Origin: Martensiomyces pterosporus
Lineage: Eukaryota > Kickxellomycota > Kickxellomycetes > Kickxellales > Kickxellaceae
Assembly (NCBI GenBank): GCA_025201845.1
Contig: MU603977.1
Coordinates: forward strand, 55,672 to 119,671
Direction: 5' to 3'
DNA length: 64,000 nt
The notes under the pieces were generated by a model. It searched no databases. It was given only the letters and a program-made list of their open reading frames with translations, and was not told the origin of the DNA. Made by a program: the position numbers and the translations under genes. Positions 58,808 through 64,000 of the stretch are shown one piece after another. Position 1 is the first letter of the stretch, and each line of letters starts with the position of its first letter.

Positions 58808-59398
58808 ATGGGCGACTGCGAACAGGTAATCCGCGAACTGGATGCGCTGGTGCAGGGATGGATTTCGGTCCACCAGCGAGCCACATCGACCGCCAGCACG
58901 ATGTGCAACCTGCACGAGCAGAGCGAAAAGACGCTGCCCCTCTTGCCGCAGGCCCGCAGCCTGGAGCTTCTACTAGCGATGCAGCAGGAAAAGATTGAGC
59001 AGAGCAAGAAGGCCCTGTGGAAAGCAGCGCAGGAATACGGCGGGGTGGTCCGGTCAATGGACCAGCTGCACGCACGGGTCGGCAAGATGGAGCTTGCCTC
59101 GCCCGCGGATCACTTGGAGGCCGTGGCGGGGATCACACCCGCCTATGCCAAGCGGGTGGTAGCGGACAGAAGAGAGGCATACACAGGAGAGTACCTCAGA
59201 CGCGTGGACCTGATCCAAGGGCTGCTCATCAAGGGCGAGCTGGGGATTCGCGAGTTCACGCAGGAGTGGATGGAGAGCAAGGTGGACTACGCCGTGGAGG
59301 AGGAATACTTGGAGAGGCTGCGGCTGGCACGACTGGCACGGCAGTGGCAGAGCAACCAGGAGGCTGCGGAGGCTGCATCAGCCATGGCCTCGCTTTGA
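58808..59398 (+). CDS. Uncharacterised 196-aa helical protein
   Basis: The ORF starts at an ATG right after the divergent promoter (MGDCEQVIRELDALVQGW) and is rich in Ala, Glu, Leu, Arg and Gln, predicting an almost entirely helical chain. Coiled-coil-like stretches are near 50-95 (LELLLAMQQEKIEQSKKALW) and 150-185. A central motif, GITPAYAKRVVADRREAYTG, precedes a helix EYLRRVDLIQGL. The size, helical layout and this tyrosine/arginine pattern recall the C1orf109/AIRIM ribosome-maturation family. This is a weak impression from memory, not an assignment. Third-position GC matches neighbouring genes. No signal peptide or membrane span, so probably nuclear or cytosolic. Confidence 0.65.
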   Translation: MGDCEQVIRELDALVQGWISVHQRATSTASTMCNLHEQSEKTLPLLPQARSLELLLAMQQEKIEQSKKALWKAAQEYGGVVRSMDQLHARVGKMELASPADHLEAVAGITPAYAKRVVADRREAYTGEYLRRVDLIQGLLIKGELGIREFTQEWMESKVDYAVEEEYLERLRLARLARQWQSNQEAAEAASAMASL

Positions 59399-59576
59399 AA
59401 AGCTGTGGCTTTTTTTTTGTTTACTGCATTTTCTTGCCGATCAAGGAGCCCGCCGCCGTCCACGAGCAGATTTGCGCCTTTTCCTCTGTAATTTCCTCAC
59501 TTTGCTCCACCTGCTCTTCTTTTTCATTTGTTAATTGCAAGCAGGACACAAAAGCGCTGCTTGTACTGTTTTCTGG

Positions 59577-60536
59577 ATGCTGACACAAAAGGACGAGACA
59601 AAGCCGGCCCAGGCGCCTGCGAAGCGCAAGACCATCGACGCGTTCTTCAAGCCCAAGGCGGCAAGCGGCAAGCCCGCGAGGGCGGAGAACAAGCGGGCTA
59701 GAACAGCGTCAACAGCCACGAAAACCGCTCCAGCAGCGACAGATGACCCCGCAGCCACGAAGGAGGAGGACTCGGAGGGGGGTGCGGTTGATTTGGACGA
59801 GCTGCTCAAGGACATAAGCCCCGAGATGCGCCGCGAGTACCGCCTCGAGTTCGAGACCATCGATCCCTCGTGGCTGCAGCTCCTCCTTCGCGAGATCAAG
59901 TCGCCCTACTTTGCCAAGCTCAAGCAGTTCCTCAAGTCCGAGGAGCAGGCGGGCAAGCAGATCTTCCCGCCCGCCATTGACGTGTACTCGTGGTCGCGCT
60001 ATGCGCCCTTCTCCTCGGTCAAGGTTGTGATCCTCGGCCAGGACCCCTACCACGGTCCCGGCCAGGCCCATGGCCTCGCGTTCAGCGTCAGACCCAATGT
60101 GCGCATCCCGCCCTCCCTGCTCAACATGTACAAGGCGCTGTCCATTGAGTTCCCGGATACGTTCAAGAAACCCAACCATGGGTATCTGAAGGGGTGGGCG
60201 GAGCAGGGCGTGCTGATGCTTAACGCCTCGCTGACGGTGGAGTGCCACAAGGCCAACTCGCACGCCAACAAGGGCTGGGAGCAGTTTACCGATGCGGTCA
60301 TTGCCAACCTGAACAAAAAGACAAGGAACCTGGTGTTTATGCTGTGGGGCTCGCATGCGCAGAAGAAGGGCGCGTGCGTCGATGCCCGCAAGCACCTGGT
60401 GCTGAAATCGGTGCACCCGTCGCCGCTGAGCGCGAGCAGAGGCTTCTTTGAGGCGGGGCATTTCAAGAAGGCCAACGAGTACCTGAAGCGGCACGGGGTG
60501 AAGGAGATTGACTGGTCATATCTGCCCACATCCTAA
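59577..60536 (+). CDS. UNG1: Uracil-DNA glycosylase, family 1
   Basis: 319 aa from the ATG at 59577; a TTG further upstream is not used. The basic, disordered N-terminus (1 to about 85) contains KRKTIDAFFKPK, resembling a PCNA-interacting box (hydrophobic plus FF) although the usual Gln is Lys. The catalytic domain has VVILGQDPYHGPGQAHGLAF with catalytic Asp156, LLNMYKAL, the uracil-recognition segment GVLMLNASLTV, VFMLWGSHAQKKG, and the DNA-intercalation loop SVHPSPLSASRGFF with His280. All active-site residues are present. It removes uracil from DNA in base excision repair in the nucleus and possibly mitochondria. Converges with PDA1, 127 bp apart. Confidence 0.95.
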   Translation: MLTQKDETKPAQAPAKRKTIDAFFKPKAASGKPARAENKRARTASTATKTAPAATDDPAATKEEDSEGGAVDLDELLKDISPEMRREYRLEFETIDPSWLQLLLREIKSPYFAKLKQFLKSEEQAGKQIFPPAIDVYSWSRYAPFSSVKVVILGQDPYHGPGQAHGLAFSVRPNVRIPPSLLNMYKALSIEFPDTFKKPNHGYLKGWAEQGVLMLNASLTVECHKANSHANKGWEQFTDAVIANLNKKTRNLVFMLWGSHAQKKGACVDARKHLVLKSVHPSPLSASRGFFEAGHFKKANEYLKRHGVKEIDWSYLPTS

Positions 60537-60663
60537 GCACCAGCAGCCAGCCAGCCAGATGCTCTGCCCCTCTAGTTTCTAGTGCAATGTGGTGTGTGCG
60601 TTTAAAGGAAGATGGTATTGTTAAAAACAGATGTAAAAAGGATTTAGCGGAAGGCCAGCAGGC

Positions 60664-62326
60664 TTACTCGACAGTGTTGTAGTAGTGGGTCTCCTCGGGA
60701 ACGCGTCCGCGGAGGTAGGGAACCTCGGAGCCCTTGACGTAGATATGGTCCCAGAGCTCCTTGGGGCTGGGCTCGGGGATCGCCTTGGCCTTGGCAAGAG
60801 CCTCGTCGATGAGCTTCTTCGCCGCCTTGTCGATGGCCTTGAGCTCGTCCTCAGTGGTGACGCCAGCCTCCAGAATGCGGTGCTTGTAGCCGGTAATGGG
60901 GTCGGAGGTGGAGCGCATGTGCTGGATCTCCTCGCGAGTGCGGTAGGTGGTTCCGGGGTCGGACATGGAGTGGCCGCCATAGCGGTAGGTCTTCATCTCG
61001 AGGACCAGCGGGCCGTTGCCGTTGATGGCGTACTCGCGGGCATACGCAATGGCGTGGCGAACAGCAAGAACATCCATGCCATTGACACGGATACCAGGGA
61101 TGTACTGGCCGCGGGTGTAGTAGTCGGTGTTGGCAGCGGCGCGAGATGCAGCAGTGCCCATGCCGTACTTGTTGTTCTCGCAGACAAAGAGGACGGGGAG
61201 ATCCCAGAGCTTGGCCATGTTGTAGGCCTCAAACACCTGGCCCTGGTTCGCCGCACCGTCGCCATAGAGAGCCACAGTGCAGGTCTTCTCGCCTGCGTAC
61301 TTTTGCGCAAAGGCAATGCCAGCACCCAGGGGGACCTGGGCACCGACAATGCCGTTGCCACCATAGAAGTTGTGGGCATACATGTGCATGGACCCACCCT
61401 TGCCCTTGGACACTCCGTCCTTGCGGCCCATCAGCTCGGCAAGGATCCCGAAAGGCGAGGCTCCGCGCATGTAAGTGAATCCGTGGCAGCGGTAGGCAGT
61501 GATCACGGCGTCCTCCTTGGCGATGGCGCGCTCGATACCAACGGGAACAGCCTCCTGGCCGGTGCACAAGTGGCAGAAGCCGCGGATCAGCTTGTGCTTG
61601 TACGACGAGTCGGCAGCCATCTCGAGGCGGCGCACGGTCTGCATCTCGCGGTACAGGTCGATGGCCTCGGCCTTGGTCAGGGTCATGCTCTGCGAAGGAG
61701 CATCGATGTTGTAGCCCTCAAAGGTCTTGTCGCAGAACTCGAACGTGAAGGTCTCCTCGCCCGAAGCGGCAGCCGAAGCCATAGTACGGGCGACCTAAAT
61801 CATCTCGGAAATCAAACAGAATATGTGGGGCATTTCAGCCGATCAGCGCACAGCCATTCAAGGGGGGGGCGATATAGCAAGGTGGGTCAGAGCGGCTTTA
61901 CATGCCTGATCAGGCTGTGTTTGCGAGGCAGTGGTGGTAGCGCTGCCGGCACCGCCTTCAGAAGAAGAGCTCTTTGAAGGCTGCAGCCACGACCACAGCG
62001 AATATGAATGGCGCGGCTATGATTTCGGTTATGCATGAGACGAAGGTAAGGTAATACAAGAGACAGCCGATCTCCAAAAGGGGACGGAGAGCCTGGCTTT
62101 TTAATCACACACTACTTCACACCAGCAGCTGGGCAGGCAAATCCCAGTACCAGGAAACCATCTTTTCTCACATGCCCACACGCGACCCCACGCTGCCTGC
62201 GCGTGCGTGTGAAAGCCACGGTCGTATGTACCAATAATGGCACCGACTTACCTGGAGCAGAGAGCCCTTGGAGACAGCAGCAGGCTTGGCCTGGCGGAGA
62301 GCGGTGAAGGCGGCTGTGCGAAGCAT
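60664..62326 (-). CDS. PDA1: Pyruvate dehydrogenase E1 alpha subunit, two exons
   Basis: Join of exon 1 (62326-62252) and exon 2 (61794-60664): 401 aa. Exon 1 encodes 25 residues of mitochondrial presequence (MLRTAAFTALRQAKPAAVSK). The splice is phase 0, CAG/GTAAGT to TTTAG/GTC, joining Leu-Gln to Val-Ala-Arg-Thr. Exon 2 also has an internal ATG at 61782 that would give a presequence-less protein. E1alpha marks: the thiamine-diphosphate motif GDG (203-205) through NN (232-233), ENNKYGMGT, GKGGSMHMY, and the regulatory phosphorylation loop RYGGHSMSDPG with Ser301 and Ser303. The subunit decarboxylates pyruvate with E1beta in the mitochondrial matrix, feeding acetyl-CoA into the TCA cycle. Likely regulated by PDH kinase at that loop. 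Confidence 0.94.
61795..62251 (-). other. PDA1: Intron of PDA1, 457 nt
   Basis: Donor CAG/GTAAGT at 62251 and acceptor ATTTAG ending at 61795, with CTGAT/CTGAA branch candidates upstream of the acceptor. Phase 0; needed to attach the presequence. Confidence 0.85.
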
Positions 62327-62330
62327 GTTT

Positions 62331-62432
62331 CTACAAAAGCGCAACAAGTACCATGAAGTGGGATTAGCTAATCTGCACTGCTCATTCGCAGCCCCGTGCA
62401 TTCCAATTCTGCCACTGGGGGCAGCTACTTAC
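62331..62432 (-). other. PDA1: Probable 5'UTR intron of PDA1, 102 nt
   Basis: Donor GTAAGT at 62432, GCTAAT branch site, and acceptor CTTTTGTAG ending at 62331, four bases before the ATG. Confidence 0.55.
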
Positions 62433-62494
62433 AAATTACAAAGGGAGACAACACAACAGCACGTAGGAATAATAGCGAGGTGCAGCAGGAGATA

Positions 62495-62511
62495 AGAGAG
62501 AGAGAGAGAGA
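62495..62511 (+). repeat. AG dinucleotide repeat
   Basis: Run of AG units in the PDA1 upstream region; a CT-rich stretch on the gene strand. Confidence 0.7.
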
Positions 62512-63482
62512 AGAGAGGAGAGCGTGTGGCAGGCAGCAAATTTTCTCTAGGCGCTACAGGTTGGGGTGGGGTGGAGGGGCTGCTTTAATTCTCAGCGCGC
62601 TGCCTGCCTCTGGCTGTGCTGTTGGGCCCTATGGTGCGGGATGGGGGATAATAGCAATACAAAAAAATTCCACATTGCCTTTTCTTGCCACGAGCGTTTC
62701 TGTTGGGTGTGGCCACTTCCACCCCGCTTGCGCTGCTGCTGCTGTGGCTGAGTCTGGCTTTTGGCGTAGCAAACGCCCGCGCGCAGCGGCCCTTCTGCGC
62801 GGTGGGAAACTCGCCAGGAAAAACTTGCGCGCTGGCGGAGATGGCCATTGCACCCCGGCTGCGACCACAGAGCTCTTCCACGGCTCCCTCTGGCCAGGCG
62901 GATATTTTCGCCCAGTCGCTGGGCAGCAGCGCCGTTCCAAAATATGCCCGCTAGGGAGCGAGCGCACATCCTCTTTTGTCGCTAAATAGCCGCCCCGCTT
63001 CGAAGCACGCATCAGATCAGGAGGCTCAGCAGATCGATTTTGGTTCCAGATCAGATTTGTGCTGGTCTCCGGTTCTGGCCGATCAACCAAGGGCGGGCCT
63101 GGAGCAATCAGAAATGAGCCGATTCGCATTGCGCTCCACGTTTCATAAGCAACATGTAAGAAGGGCGAAGGGACATACGACGCCTCCGCCATTTGCCTTC
63201 AGCCATTTTTAAGATTGCCGCTATTATGCATGCACGTCCTCGGGTGTTTTCTATCTATGTAGTGCACGCACCATCTGCTCGCACTGTGACCTCGCGCGCC
63301 CGGTGTTTGTTTCCACAGTCACGCTTAGTGGATCCAGCAGGGCACTGGCTGAGAGCACATGCAAGCCGGGTGGCGGAAATCGCTCTGTGGTAGACATGGA
63401 CTGGGAGCGACAATGAGGGTGGGAACGGGATGCTGCCACGCATCAACGAGCTATTCTCAATTGAAGATGGCGCCAGGCGCTT

Positions 63483-63490
63483 TGACGTCA
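63483..63490. promoter_or_regulatory. CRE-like palindrome TGACGTCA
   Basis: Perfect ATF/CREB-type site with a further GCGTCAC half site about 10 bp downstream. It may belong to a gene beyond the window. Confidence 0.3.
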
Positions 63491-64000
63491 CGCCAGTGCG
63501 TCACCAGCAGCGCGATTGCTCGACCACGCCAGCGCCTGGTTAGAGCGGAAACCAGCGAGCCAGTGCCCCTTAAAACATACCACTGCAATTGGAAAGCTGG
63601 TGTGCGATAAGCCCAGAATTGCAGCCAAGGAATGCTAGAACCCCCCTCCTATTTCCTTTCGTAACGTCTGCTGCTGCGTCGGCCGTATATGGTGTTTGTT
63701 TGTTGCCTGTGCCGACATGCACGGCAGACTGGTGGACGCCGGCCACGGTGATAGGGCGGAGGAAATAGGAACTGCGATCAGCGGCAGACTGCCTCGCCTC
63801 CCCCCAATACCATAGCATGGGTGTGGGGATGTGCACGCGAGCGCTCCGCACGCAAACATGACTGCTTCCTAATCTGGGCGTTTCGGTGCTTGGGACCCAC
63901 CTCACCACCAATCGCTATAGCATTTCAAATGCTCTTTGTGCGACGTAGCCTTGCTATAGCAAATGACTGCCCCCTTCCATGATCCTCGCGGCCCCTTTCT

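Larger units (their letters stand above)
62433..64000. other. Gene-free right end, about 1.6 kb
   Basis: Contains the PDA1 promoter, then sequence with short overlapping frames on both strands and no domain. A TGACGTCA palindrome sits at 63483-63490. No gene crosses the right edge that I can recognise. Confidence 0.4.

Noticed and set aside
1..64000. CRISPR arrays, insertion sequences, transposons or prophage
   Set aside because: No regularly spaced repeats, transposase, integrase or reverse transcriptase reading frames were seen; the genome is eukaryotic.

Overview
This 64 kb window is fungal nuclear DNA. Genes are compact and nearly intronless, many are preceded by a TATA box about 95-125 bp upstream of the ATG, and the repertoire is fungal and mitochondrial: Zn2Cys6 regulator, Cdc42, TIM21, mitochondrial enoyl reductase, PDH E1alpha, PY-motif arrestin and class E P450s. 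Arrays of seven-transmembrane (7TM) receptors fused to RGS domains, together with intron-poor genes, suggest an early-diverging lineage, possibly Kickxellomycotina (Coemansia-like). That placement is inference; no search was run.

Layout. 0-11 kb: the 5' end of a Ser/Thr-rich secreted protein cut by the window edge (-), TIM21 (-), a Cys/Met-metabolism PLP enzyme (+), a Cdc42 GTPase (+), a plant-type GH35 beta-galactosidase with a C-terminal membrane anchor (+), and a small cysteine-free secreted protein (+). 12-21.4 kb: four tandem 7TM-RGS receptor genes, all +. 22.5-33.5 kb: a Zn2Cys6 regulator (+), a COX15-like protein lacking its N-half haem ligands (-), an F-box protein (-), tRNA-Gly(GCC) (-), an AAAP amino-acid transporter with a probable 5'UTR intron (-), and a 7TM protein related to the receptors but lacking an RGS domain (-). 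34.5-42 kb: a fifth 7TM-RGS gene whose frame is broken by a 127 bp tandem duplication (+), a large alpha-arrestin with two C-terminal PY motifs (-), and mitochondrial ETR1/MECR (-). 42.8-55.3 kb: six tandem cytochrome P450 genes, all +. 55.8-64 kb: a LSH/HELLS/Irc5-type SNF2 ATPase (-), a small uncharacterised protein (+), uracil-DNA glycosylase (+), and PDH E1alpha with a separate presequence exon (-). The last 1.7 kb has no recognisable gene.

How the parts may relate. The two arrays look like local lineage-specific expansions: receptors carrying their own G-protein-deactivating domain, and small-molecule-modifying P450s. A Zn2Cys6 regulator and an arrestin adaptor lie between them. Chemosensing coupled to xenobiotic or secondary metabolism is an attractive reading, but the only evidence here is proximity. 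The remaining genes are housekeeping.

Most unusual points: the RGS box split by an insert in the receptor family; the broken fifth receptor whose repeat copies differ only at silent sites; two neighbouring P450s with Lys replacing the conserved I-helix Glu, one of them also carrying an in-frame 26-codon duplication; the COX15-like protein; and the plant-type GH35.
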